From Ophioceras dolichostomum (taxonomy: Eukaryota; Ascomycota; Sordariomycetes; Magnaporthales; Ophioceraceae): a stretch of DNA of 33,264 bases. Position numbers and translations under genes: made by a program. The notes under the pieces are model-generated. The model was not told the DNA's origin and did no database searches. It saw only the letters and a program-made list of their open reading frames with translations. Below, in pieces: positions 12,294-22,709 of the stretch (position 1 is the first letter of the stretch; each line of letters begins with the position of its first letter). The DNA is taken from positions 26,078-59,341 of the forward strand of contig PYST01000245.1 in assembly GCA_003049485.1 (NCBI GenBank), read 5' to 3'.

Positions 12294-12312
12294 GGCATGG
12301 CATGGCATGGCA
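12294..12312 (+). repeat. GGCAT pentanucleotide repeat
   Basis: Three full GGCAT units and a partial fourth, within GC-rich gene-free DNA. Confidence 0.85.
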
Positions 12313-12671
12313 GCAGGAGGGCGGACATACAGACAAGCAGGCAGGCGGCAGCAGGCGACAGGCGACAGGCGCATGGAGGAGTACAGTGCAGCGCATGTCA
12401 TGTCAGCCAGTGCCAGCGCGCCCGACCGTGCGCTGCGTGCGTCGCTTGACCGCCTGTTCAAGAAGCAAAGCAACCGCACGGAAGTCCTGCAACTAGTCCC
12501 TCTCCCTGCGCAGGTCATGCAGAGCCCGCATGGCCTCTTTGTTGGAGGGATGAGGCGATCTGTGAGTTGGTTGTGTCTAGTTGACCCCCCGTTGACGTCT
12601 GCTCTTTTTTTCTTTTCATGAATGATCTAGGTTTGTTCAGGTAGGTCCAGTCAGCCCAGCCAGCCCGCACC

Positions 12672-13004
12672 TTGATGCAATTGCATGTCTGGTACCTACC
12701 ATACCTACTTCCTGGCTGGGGGGCGTGTTCAGGAGACACCTTTGACGAGAGGCTAAAATTGCTGGCTAAATTGATCGGAGAGCTGAAAGAAGACAAAATG
12801 GAAAACTTCCCTCAAACACTGGTTCGTCGATTGCGGGAGAGGCGCTCTCGCACCGATCCGCCCCCCGTCACCGATATTAAGCCGCCAGCCAGCAACCTTG
12901 GTAGGTACTGTGTAGGTGTACATCGTAGGGGGTCGGCAGAGAGAGAGAGAGAGAGAGAGAGAGTGAGTGTGACAGCTTTTTCTTCGCCGCCCTGCCCGGG
13001 GTAA
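12672..13004 (+). CDS. weak candidate exon-like ORF (110 aa)
   Basis: Within this frame about 55 residues (roughly from 12738 to 12900) read as a charged, probably helical segment with ERLKLLAKLIGELKED followed by an Arg-rich stretch. An AG preceded by a short pyrimidine-poor stretch at 12730-12731 and a GT at about 12900 could bound an exon. After that the frame runs into an AG microsatellite. Codon third positions are mixed, no family is recognised and no partner exon was found, so this is probably chance. Confidence 0.1.
   Translation: MMQLHVWYLPYLLPGWGACSGDTFDERLKLLAKLIGELKEDKMENFPQTLVRRLRERRSRTDPPPVTDIKPPASNLGRYCVGVHRRGSAERERERERVSVTAFSSPPCPG
12938..12963 (+). repeat. AG microsatellite (thirteen units)
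   Basis: Longest pure AG run of the window. It continues as GTGAGTGTGA. A homopurine-homopyrimidine tract like this can form a triplex. Confidence 0.9.
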
Positions 13005-13325
13005 TTAACCGGCCGGGCCAATTGCCTGGTCTGGGGCTATGTGTCCGAGACCTCGAGTTTTCTCGGTGAGTTCGACGCGGTCAGCTTGGGGAAGGGAGGG
13101 AGAGTGGCTCAGAGTGGCAAGGGTGTGAGAAAGAAATTGAAGATTTCGAGAGCCTCGCGCCCCGGATCGCTTGCGGTTGATCCCCCGCACTCCACATTTT
13201 CTGACAGCTTGACAGCCAGCCAGCCATTTTTCGCAGTGGGGTATCGACGTCGATCGGAAGAAGCACACGCTTCTGTCATCATCATCATCAGGCGAGCTGA
13301 ATTTCAGCGACTCAAGTGACATCAA

Positions 13326-13365
13326 TCATCAAATTGATGAACACACACACACACATACACACACA
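13326..13365. repeat. 15-bp palindrome abutting an AC microsatellite
   Basis: TCATCAA and TTGATGA flank a single central A (13326-13340). An AC repeat with one AT interruption follows immediately (13341-13365). Confidence 0.65.
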
Positions 13366-14331
13366 GGAAGGGTGCGACAACAATCTCTCTATTCTCACCA
13401 CTCACTTATTTCCTCAACTTCCCACCCCGGGCAATTTTTTTTTCAACGGGTTTCTCGTTACTTAGCCAGTACATCCATCCCGTTCGAAGAAGGAAAGGGA
13501 TAATCATTCCCGTCCCGTTCCCCAGAGTTTCATTTAGTTGCAGAGAAAAGATGCATTCGGCCCTCCTTTCCGTGCCCTGCCCTCCTCTTGTCTCGTCTCT
13601 CGCACATCCCGTTCGGATCATCAATCTATGTACAATGGACCACAGGTGACCAGAAAAGAAAAATACCTAACCTAGGTACCGATGTGTGCACACGGAATAG
13701 CCTGCCTGGGGGGCTTTGACCTTTTTTTCCTATTTTCTTTGGTCCGTCGTACGTAACAGGACCCACGGTTTGTGAGGGAAGGAAAAAAAAACGGCCACTA
13801 GAAAAAGAACCTAGCGACGGCGACGACTCGACTGGCTGGACGGGACGCATCCTCTCTCTGCCGCGTTTGTCTCGTTCGCCCGTGTGCGTTCCTTTTCGGC
13901 CCAGATTTCTGAATTCGAACAAGGCGCACACGTCCGGAAGGGGGCAAAAAATATATATATATGGGGTAGCGCGGTCGAGGGACGGCAGAGGATGCACCAC
14001 CGGTGTGCAAGGGTCCTCGACTTTGATCCAGGGTTCAGTTGGAATCTTCAGCTGCCCCTCCTCCCCTCTTCCTGTTGTTACTGCTAGGCACCTCTAGGTC
14101 ACAGACTGACCGAGGAATGATATGTGTGCTGCGTTGTTGGCTGTTGGTTGCTGCTGCTGCCGATGCTGGTATCGTGATATGTTGTTCCCCAGGGTGAAAA
14201 CCAATTCTTTGACTTTGTCGGTCTAGGTCCATTCCCTCATCGTGCTCACGCAGAGTGAGTGTCTGGACGTGGGTAGGGGCGAATGTATGCCGTAGATGCG
14301 ACTAGCAGCCCGTTACGAATGTTACTCTTGA

Positions 14332-14418
14332 TTTTTATTCTGTTTTTATTCTGTTTTTATTTTTTAAATTTTTTTTCTATTTCTCTCTTTTTTTCATTTC
14401 GGCTTTTATTTTTCTCGA
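14332..14418 (+). repeat. T-rich tract with TTTTTATTCTG tandem repeat
   Basis: Two full units and one partial unit of an 11-base repeat (14332-14364), followed by mixed T/C sequence. Confidence 0.8.
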
Positions 14419-15817
14419 CATCATTTTCCAAACGCTCCCTCAGCTCGGAACAGCATCCGGTGGGATATTGGCCCCTCTTTCCGCTGCGATCCTTTCCCCC
14501 ACCCCCAGTTGAGTTCGTTGCGAGCTCAAACCGCGTTCGGTGTCACGAAAGTCCAAGGCAAGGCTTTGTCAAAAGCTCTTGTGAACAACGTAGCGTCGCG
14601 ATTGGTCTTTCAACATCATCGACTTCCTCTCTACTCCATACTTTCTCCCACCGATTGCTCCAGCCTGTCTTAGCATCACACCGCCTCAACCTCCCACGTG
14701 ATTCCCACTCGCTTTTTTTCTCCCTCCAGTGATAGACGACCGGCTAATATGTTCAGGGGTTGTCATCGTGACGTTGTTGTTAAATGTGAATCGTCGAGGT
14801 TCTTCGGTGACGTGGATGTTGGTGTACGCTGTAGGCTTGAAACACCCCAGATCATCCCCTGTCCCCTTCTCCGCGATTTCGACACATCGGCGTGGGGAAG
14901 ATAACGATTACTTCTGCCCTGAAAGAAGCAGGACCCCGAAATGGGTCGTGGCTCATCAGTCGGCGACCACGAGGTCCGTCCAGACAGCAAAAGCCGCCCC
15001 CCTCCTCATGAACCCATCTCACGATGCTCTTTCCCTCCTGAAGCCCCCTAACTCCGACACATGCAACCAGAGGGATATTCATTCATTTGCTCGTCGAATC
15101 ATCCCGGATGAGCTGGTGACTGGTTGTTCCGTCGCCTGTCTCCTTCTTTTTCCTTTTTCCCCTCCCGGAGTCTCGGAGCGGCGGAGAATGGGGTAGGGCT
15201 GGCCCCCATTTCCTGGGGGTGCGTGCTTGAGGAGCATCGATGACTCCCCCGCGCCATGACGAGGACGATCGAACGATCCTCGCGGCCAGATGACCTCTCC
15301 GCTGCGGCACGACACAACAACACAGCGCCCATCTCAATCCATCACCCATCTTTCAGTGAATCAGGAAGCGCCTCTCAGGCTCTCAGGTTCTCAGGCTTCC
15401 TTGGCTCCCTCGGCTTTCCCACCACCCGTTCGTCCTGTTGCGCCCGTGACCTCAATGCCTGCTTATTGCCTGGACACCTCACAGTGCAGCAAGGCGAGGA
15501 GCACAAAGCTCGGGATGATGGGCGGTGGCGGAATTGCGGGATGGCCCTCTGTTCAGTGGCCGCCCCGTCGCTGGCTGGCTGGCAGTTCTGTAAGCCCGGC
15601 TGGTTTGCTGTCTGCGGTCTGCTGTAACGATCAGCTACAGAGCCCATTCCGCTTCGTCGGACTACCTAGTCCACTGAGACATTCTGGTCGCCGACCACTT
15701 GGTGTTGGACAGGATGCAAAGTCAGCCAGCCAGCTCGCTGAGATGAAGCGATCAGTGCCGTTTTCTGCATCTGACTTTGGCAGTGATGTTTGGCTACACT
15801 CGGTGGTTTCCGTGCTT

Positions 15818-15905
15818 CTCCTTCTCCACCTCTTTTTTGCTTGGTTTTGTTTTATACTAATACTCTCTTCATTTTAATCTCTCTCCTTTCTTTTTTTTTT
15901 TTAGT
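15818..15905 (+). repeat. T/C-rich tract ending in poly-T then AG
   Basis: A CTT-rich stretch ends in a long T-run followed by AG (about 15890-15905). It has the look of a 3' splice site, but no flanking exon frame supports one. Confidence 0.6.
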
Positions 15906-18220
15906 TTTAAAATCAGGCTTGGTAATTGGAGGTATAACCGGTCGGGTTGGCCTCCCAATTCGACCACGTACAAGGCTGGCCTAGAATGGAGAGCTCTGAT
16001 TGGTGGAAGATCGCGATGCTCTCCTGAAGTCACTTTCTCCATCCATCTTCACAGGGTATGAAATCCGATGATGGCAGTTGCCAATTGCCTACCTATCCTA
16101 TTTCTTTGTTTTTGCCCATATTTGGCATATCTGCATAGCCATGGAGCTGTGGAGTCGACCATACTGGTCACCTTCTTCTTCAAGGCTCGCAATGTGCTGA
16201 TGAACGATCTTCGGGTCAGTTGAGTGCATTGCCCCTGGGCCATACAGCCAGGAATGGCATCTGATTGTTGCTGCCCCAGGCCGGGTCCACTGGAAGAAGG
16301 GTCCTCCTGCCCGAACCTGGAGCCTGCCACGTGGGTTTCTTCAGCTTGTGTTGCACGAAATCTGGGGGAGATGTTGAAAGGCGAGCTCTTGTCCGTTACC
16401 CCTGAGATCGGCCCAGCTCACATCGATTCCTGATACCCGGCACGTTTCCCTTTGATATACCGGCTTAGATCAGGGGGTACAATGTATGTATCACTAGCCA
16501 CGTACGGACATGACATATCCGACCCTGGCAGGTATGAGAACTCCTTGGTTCTTCTCGGAGTGCTCTGCGACTATGAGGCATTCCCAACTCAGGTGGACCA
16601 GAGGGACCTCAAAGGCCCATCTGTTCCCCGTGCCACGGTGCAATGGACGGGCAGTTCTGCAAGGACATGTGTGAATCCCGCTACGGGGTCATTCTGATGC
16701 GATATAGGTGGCAGCCGGGTTTGTTCTCGAGCCTCATGAATAGGGACTTAAGTAATGGAAAACTGCCCATCCCGTCCTTCCCGTGGGTCGGTGGCAAGTG
16801 AGGAATTCGAGGGCCGTGGTATAGTCGCTGGTACAGTTGCAGAACTACAGCGATTGTACCAACCACCATCTTTCATGTGAACATCGACCGCAAATTCGCC
16901 TTGGTGGCGTGTGGCCTCTGCCTGCCGCCTCTTCGAGGCATTGAAATGAGTCGAGTCCCTCCCGGCCCCGGCAAACCATTCTGCCGCAACCTCGGTGCGG
17001 CGATTGAGGATCTGACGTCGCCAGCTAGCTGCCCAACAGGACGGCGTCTCCGCGCTACTTCCCAAATCAGGGTGGGCCGGCCGCCGCTTTTCTTTCTGAT
17101 GTCCACACCTCGATACTCCACCCTCCCTTGACCGAGACGAGAGACATTTTCCAGAGAAGAAAAGAAAAAGGCGCCGTAGTCCGCCCGCCCGGGGGAGGGC
17201 GGCACGTCGGTCAGGAAAACTGGGACACCACACACACCAACCATCATTCTTGCTTTGCTTTGCTTGCTTGACCCCTGCATCCACGCGACATGGATCCACC
17301 GACTTGAGGCCTTCACCGGTGGGTCATGTGTTTTTTTGCCCCTTCTCCCATCCAGCCTGCCTCCTCCCAACGAGCCATACGTGACATGCGCTGTGAACGA
17401 CTCCCTTCACCGGAATATATTTCTTTAACATAATGCTAACGCAATGCAACACTTTTGTTCCTGCGGGGGCGAAAGAAGCAAGCTGGGGTTGGGAGACAGG
17501 TGACGCCTGGAGAAAGGAAGAGCGACAGGCATTGTGTTATTGCCCGTGTCCAGAGCAATAATGATGGAGAAACCAGAGAAGAACTTCCCATCGTCCTAGC
17601 TCGTACTCGTAGTCTCTTTTAGTACGGCACGCGCACATGACAGGGAGGACTTCACCTTGTCTCTCGCTTTTATAGCCATTGTTAAGAAATGGACACCTTG
17701 GGTCGAACTTGGAAGGGAAAGGAGCTGCGCAACGTTGGCCCTACAGTAGTTCATGACTCGTGATGCTGGGAGTTGACGAAAACGTTCCAAGCACTAGCCA
17801 GTGCTTCCATCCGTCCGTCCACCGTTTTGCTCAGGAGCCGAAAAATCATTTTATTATTTTTATTATTTTTATTTTTTATTCTCTTTTCTCTTTTTTCAAG
17901 TTTATTCTCCCCGGCTCTATTGTTTTCTGGTGATTCCATATCGGTACTTATATCTTTCGTCACTGACGGCCTCCCGATATTTTTTTTTTTAGTTGATGCG
18001 CGTTGCTTTTTTTTTTTTAATTTTGCTGTCGAACGTCGTTGCAGATCGGTTAAAGAGCCGCGGGTCGGGTGGTTGTTGGTGGTCACACTGCAGCAGAAGA
18101 AAACGCAAAGAAGGCGTGGAAGAAGCAAGAGAAGGGCCAGCCTCCTGCAGGAACGGGAGGGGAAGACAACGCCAAGAGAGCAGTTCTGATGGATCGCAGT
18201 CCAGAGAGAGCCGAGTCAAT

Positions 18221-18300
18221 GAAACAAAAATATTTGAGAAAAATAAAGAAAATGTTTTTTTTTCTCTTCTCTCTTTTTTTCTTCTTTTTTTCCGTCCCCT
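18221..18300. repeat. A-rich block followed by T-rich block
   Basis: A-rich 18221-18252 is followed directly by a T/C tract 18254-18300. Further T-rich tracts lie at 17847-17898, 17981-18020 and 18302-18360, so this is a local cluster. Confidence 0.75.
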
Positions 18301-18674
18301 TTTGCTTCACTTCAAAATATTCTATTTTATTTTTATTCCATTCTTTCTCATTTCTTTTGCCACCCTCCCAGCTACTGGCAGGTTTCTAGAACCAGCAAGG
18401 TTCAACATTGTGGGACTTGGAGTTGCCACGTTTTACCCCTGGCATCAAAGGGAAATGCCTTAGGACTTGGGACGGCTCAAGTGCCCTCCTCGAGGTCTAG
18501 CGCCGGCGGTAGTGAGACCGGATTGCCTTCCGGAACAGGGGGCATCTTCAGCGGCGCAACTCCTCTCTTGCTCTTGCTGCTCTAGTTTTCCAGGGCTTTG
18601 ACGTTGACCGACGGGCTGGAGGGTCCGTCCTGACGCGTTCTAACGATGACCCCTGACTCGGTCAAGCTTGTTCG

Positions 18675-18705
18675 CTTTTATTATTTTTATTATTTTTATT
18701 TCCCT
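18675..18705 (+). repeat. T-rich tract (TTTTATTATT-type)
   Basis: Shares about 25 bases of TTTTATTATTTTTATT pattern with the tract at 17847-17898. Low complexity. Confidence 0.7.
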
Positions 18706-20037
18706 GCCTGCCTCTCTGCTTGAAGTCCGCTGAGGAAACCCCGCTCCCCGCTGACCGGCTTGCCTGGCTTCGGACCGGCCCCCCCTGCGTCGCAGAAGAG
18801 CGCTGTTGCCCAGCCGCTAGACGCCCGGTCTGGACTTCAACGAAATCTTCGAGAAGGACCTGCTGCCATCCTGATTCGAGATGTTTGTTTGGTTCGTGGA
18901 CGGCGTTGTCCGAGCCCCCAAGGAGAGATTGAGGGAGGGAGACTAGAAACAAATACGTTAGTAGTGCAAATGATATATTGAATATACGGATCTAAGAAGT
19001 ATCAATCTCCCTGCTTGGACTGTCGGGCGTACTTGTGCCTGGACGGAAAGGGGCACTGTCAAAAGGGAGAATCACCGCGACTCGAGGCGAATGCATTGCA
19101 TTGCCCGGCCTGCTGCGCTACGAACGTTTCGAGCAGGCTCCATCCCTGGCTGGGTTGGGCAACTTGGTACCACAGTACAGAGCACATGGAGGGAAGAAAC
19201 AAAAATCATCCAGAGCCTCGCATACAACGACGACGGACGACTCAACAGAGTTCTGTGCCGGTATCAGCACCGAGACAAGCATCATAATTCCTTTGAAAGC
19301 CTCCTGGCATGGAAATATGTTGAAAATGACATCTGTATCTCTCGTCGATCATGGCAGCTGGGAGAGTTGGTCCCAATGCTGCTCGGCCAAGACAATGCAG
19401 AAAGCGATCGTCAACGACCGCCGTGCCGTTCCCCAGATTCCAGATTCCTTCGCACTTGTGAGCGAGAAATTGAAGAGGCCGCAATGTCAAGCGAGGAAAG
19501 ACGCTAACCTCTCCTTGATTCCATATCTTCGTTTTTCCCGTCTTCAGCTCCATTTCGATTAAAGTCGCGGGGACTGGGGACTGTTCCCCGTGTGGGCGCT
19601 AGCCAGTCCTGTTTCGATAGGTCCCCCAGCCCCGTGAGGGACGAACCAGGCTACCGCTTGGCGTCCCACGACAACGGTCCTTGGGACCGCGCTCCCTGTC
19701 AACCACCTGCCTGCTACCTTCTAAGCAGGGAATGATTATCATCAACCTAGAAGGAAGGTCCCATCATCCATACTCTTGAGCTGTAATAAGACGGTCGGTG
19801 ACAGCTCCGACGAGGACGACAACTCCAACAGAACGAAGCCAGGAAGCTTTGGTGAAAGCGTCGTTCATACAGGGTAGGTGCATAGTAGGTATTGAGGTTG
19901 CTGGGAGGAGGAGGTGAATGCCATGATGCCAGGGCTATAGATACCGATCGGGTGCGCGACAACATCGGGTCCGAGGATCCTCCTCGCATTAATTGTAAAC
20001 CTGCTCTCAGTACAAAAGGAGCAGGAAATACAGTCCG

Positions 20038-20094
20038 GAAAAAATAAACCAGAATGAAAATAAAAATGCAAGACATACAAAAAAAAAAAAAAAA
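20038..20094 (+). repeat. A-rich tract ending in a run of 16 A
   Basis: AAAATAAA-type sequence containing AATAAA (20043) and ending in 16 A (20079-20094). It looks like a poly-A tail, but no gene copy upstream was recognised. Confidence 0.7.
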
Positions 20095-21011
20095 GCCCAC
20101 TGCATTTTTTGGTGCCCTGGCCTCTTCATCTAACATCACCTCCACATCGGGGGCCCCTTTGGACACCCTGGAAACCGGCAATCCCGTTCTGCATCAACTC
20201 ATTTGATTGACGTCTCTGATCGACGGGGTCCTTTTCGACCTGCTAAGTGCTGACGAAATGCTTGCTTCTCTGCCTTGCCTGCCGCCGAGTTCGAACACTT
20301 CCTCCGTCTTCGTTACGCTCTTATTTTTATCTGGCACCCGACGGAAGGTGAGAACCCTCCCCTTTCGCGTATATATTAGCTTGAGGCCTGTCCCGAGCTG
20401 CATGTGTAGAGATGTTCCTGCCCTGACCCGGAGGCCGAGGCTTCTCGGTCCCAGCGGAGGGATTCTATCGGACTGAAAGGTCAGCGTCGAAACCGATGAG
20501 GCACAGAAGCCATCTATCAATCCCGAACAATACGGAGCGAGTTTGAATGTCCGAATTCTAGCGAAAATGATGTAGGAGTCCGACGCGGCTGGTGAGATAG
20601 GAACCTGGGAGGTGCAACTGCCATGCACTGTCCCCGGGCCGTCCCGGCGCTAAGCCACTTGCGGGCATGGTATGTTCCAGATTGCGATCCTCAGCGAGTC
20701 GGGTGATCATCATCACGGCGTCTTTTATCCCAAGACGCGAAGAAAGAGTTGTTCGAATGACCAACAATAACGAGGTGTTGAGGTTTTGAAAGCGCTCTTG
20801 TCCCATGGACGTCCGAGATGGGGTCATCGCCTTGCTCTACAGGCAGGCCCACGAAGCCAACTAAAACTCCTGGGCAGCGCTTCTGCATGCCGCACCGTCC
20901 GCTCGTCAAGGGGGTGAGTGAGACAGAGACGCGGCTGTCTATCTGGCAAGCTGCCGCCGAACCAGCGGCTTCAATCCGACACGTGCTCGCAAGCCGGCCC
21001 GGGGAGGTGGG

Positions 21012-21524
21012 CTATAGCTCTTCGTCGACGAAAAGAAAAGGAAGAAGGCTATGGCCGAGTTGGTTGACCGAGACATCCTCCCTGCTACTTTCTATGTAGC
21101 TCTTCGTCACAAATGACCACATACCCGCCAATTCACGTAGATATTCAAGGTGGTAGTGGCGATGACGTCTACTACTGCCAACATCGCGTATCTTCCAAGC
21201 TGGCTTTCGTTCGGGTGTGTCGGTGCCCAGTGGTATCAGGCAGGTGTTATCCAGACTCGGCTGAGGCACCCCCACGTCCACAATAAGCTCAACTCTCTCC
21301 TCCTCCCCCGCCAAGCAAAGAGAAATGGCCTCAAGCATTCTCAAATGTACATCGATGTCCCTCCCGTGTACATCCAAAAGCAAGCGCGTTGAGGCGCGAC
21401 GACTGCGCGGTTTATCAGTCAGGCCACCTGCCCATTCCGCCCATATCAACCGAGCAGCCCACGCAGACCGAATCCTTTTGTGTTGCACTTTGCTGGGTCT
21501 CGGTGAAGAAACGGACCCCCACAC
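21012..21524 (-). CDS. weak candidate ORF (170 aa)
   Basis: A 170-residue ORF whose middle (about residues 48-155) has a balanced amino-acid composition, unlike the Ser/Pro/Arg-rich low-complexity frames elsewhere in the left part of the window. No domain is recognised and codon third positions are not GC-biased. A strong hairpin (21545-21588) lies just upstream of its ATG. It may be an orphan gene, an exon of a broken gene or a chance frame. Confidence 0.13.
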   Translation of the reverse strand: MWGSVSSPRPSKVQHKRIRSAWAARLIWAEWAGGLTDKPRSRRASTRLLLDVHGRDIDVHLRMLEAISLCLAGEEERVELIVDVGVPQPSLDNTCLIPLGTDTPERKPAWKIRDVGSSRRHRHYHLEYLRELAGMWSFVTKSYIESSREDVSVNQLGHSLLPFLFVDEEL

Positions 21525-21544
21525 ACGCTAATGAAATGCTCTTA

Positions 21545-21588
21545 TCCTATCACTACCTGCTGAATTGAGGTAGTGGGTTGTGATAGGA
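21545..21588. repeat. 14-bp inverted repeat with a 7-base bulge (hairpin)
   Basis: TCCTATCACTACCT (21545-21558) pairs with AGGTAGTG (21568-21575) and, after a 7-base bulge, with ATAGGA (21583-21588). Alternatively the outer nine bases pair with GTGATAGGA (21580-21588). The loop is nine bases (21559-21567). A purine-rich run follows on the plus strand. Confidence 0.8.
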
Positions 21589-22157
21589 AGAAAAAAAGAA
21601 CTCACCGGTGGGTGGGAGGCGACCACGGTGAGGTCTGGGTATGAAAGTGTCAGTGGGTGCTAGCGGCAGCATCAGACAGTATTTTTCCTCCCCACAACAA
21701 TGATAGCCGGGCCACCGATACCACCACCCCACATCACCTGCCTGCCTGCCGAGGAACCAGCAAGTTCTTGTTTTTTGTTACGTATAGGAAAATTAGGTAG
21801 GCAAGTCGGATTATTCACGGCTCGCAAATTCCAAAGGAACAGAGAAGGAGGCAAAATCAAAGACGTATGCTCTTTGTGTGTGGGGTGATAGATAAGACCA
21901 CATGCAAACTTACGATGGGGGCGGTCCAGCCGAACTGAAGTCCGATCTAACAGCACGTTTTGCGGGGCCACCTCAACTCAACGCTCCGGGAATCATTCTC
22001 GGCCCCCGGAGGTTTGTGTGTGTGGAGACATCACTCGGTGACATCCGGCCCGGTGCCCGCTTGTTGTTCAACTTCGGGGCAGAGAAAAGCCTTTCTGGTT
22101 GGTCCGTATTCATCGGGCTAAAGGAGACTCCATCTTTTGAGCGACAAGACTACAATT

Positions 22158-22196
22158 AATACCTACAGGCAGTTAGGTAAGTAGGTAGGTAGCTAC
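22158..22196. promoter_or_regulatory. TACCTA/TAGGTA motif cluster past the small-gene 3' end
   Basis: TACCTA followed by TTAGGTAAGTAGGTAGGTAG, about 140-180 bases beyond the stop of the 123-residue gene. It may mark a transcript end or an intergenic boundary. A CT/AG-rich stretch (22240-22275) separates it from the gene. Confidence 0.35.
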
Positions 22197-22337
22197 GTTC
22201 ACCAACTCATTTTACAAATAGAGCTGGCAACCAAAAAAAAAGACAGAGAGAGAGAGGGAGAGAGAGGGGGGGGGGAGGGGTAGTGTGCGCGCGCGCTCGC
22301 GTGTGTGTGCGTGTGGAAGTGAAACGAAGAAAGATAA

Positions 22338-22709
22338 CTAATACTCCAAAGGCCCCTTCACGTATTTCGGCTCCTTCCATGCCGGCCTCTTCAACCGGAG
22401 GTTCATCAAGATGGCGTCTGTCCTCTCCCCAAGTGTTGTGTGTCCCCTCCCCTCCTCTTGCTGTTTGCGCAGCTCCTCCTCCTTTTGCGCCTGCTTCTCC
22501 TTCTTCTGCTTCTCCTTGCAGGCCCCGCACATGCCCTTGATAAATTTGCCCGGGTTCGTCTCGGTGTGCCTCGTCTTGATGATCGTCAGGGTGCACTTGA
22601 TCTGGTTGGTACATTCTCTGCCCTGCCACTTCTTCTTCAGGCCGACGTGGACCTCCTTTATGTGCTCGCAGTCCTTCCAGGGGACGGCCGACGTGACGTC
22701 CCAGCACAT
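22338..22709 (-). CDS. uncharacterised small lysine-rich Cys/His protein (123 aa)
   Basis: One-exon ORF of 123 residues. Support for a real gene: nearly all codons end in G or C in the first two thirds, the start context is good (CCGACAATG, A at -3), and a CT-rich leader precedes it. I do not recognise a named family. Visible: C14-x-H16, H21, C33-x5-C39 and C61-x2-C64, which could form a zinc site; a highly charged Lys/Glu/Gln helix (65-87), probably coiled coil; and a basic, aromatic tail ending at Y123. No signal peptide or membrane segment, so a cytosolic or nuclear protein is likely. It lies about 1.8 kb beyond the 3' end of the CHY gene on the same strand. A TAGGTA motif cluster lies just past its 3' end (22160-22196) and more copies lie upstream (22879-22914). 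The upstream frame stays open for over 100 bases but has no nearby ATG, so a spliced 5' extension cannot be excluded. Function unknown. Confidence 0.75.
   Translation of the reverse strand: MCWDVTSAVPWKDCEHIKEVHVGLKKKWQGRECTNQIKCTLTIIKTRHTETNPGKFIKGMCGACKEKQKKEKQAQKEEELRKQQEEGRGHTTLGERTDAILMNLRLKRPAWKEPKYVKGPLEY

Larger units (their letters stand above)
11817..22157. other. gene-poor stretch
   Basis: No supportable gene, only the weak ORFs listed separately. Contains AG, AC and GGCAT repeats, an AT run at 13950-13962, many T-rich tracts (14.3, 15.8, 17.8-18.4, 18.7 kb) and the 21545-21588 hairpin. From about 16.0 to 17.1 kb and 19.0 to 21.5 kb the sequence is less repetitive and could include decayed coding DNA, but nothing is recognisable. 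Confidence 0.45.

Noticed and set aside
11561..12496. 311-codon plus-strand frame
   Set aside because: It crosses the N gap and a long poly-A tract; the protein is lysine runs followed by Ser/Gly/Arg-rich low complexity with no domain.
16748..17370. Overlapping minus-strand frames of 183 and 165 codons
   Set aside because: No domain, no codon bias and two equally long frames over the same DNA; most likely chance.
22207..22707. 166-codon minus-strand frame
   Set aside because: Shifted frame over the 123-residue gene; it ends in translated microsatellite and lacks the regular codon bias.
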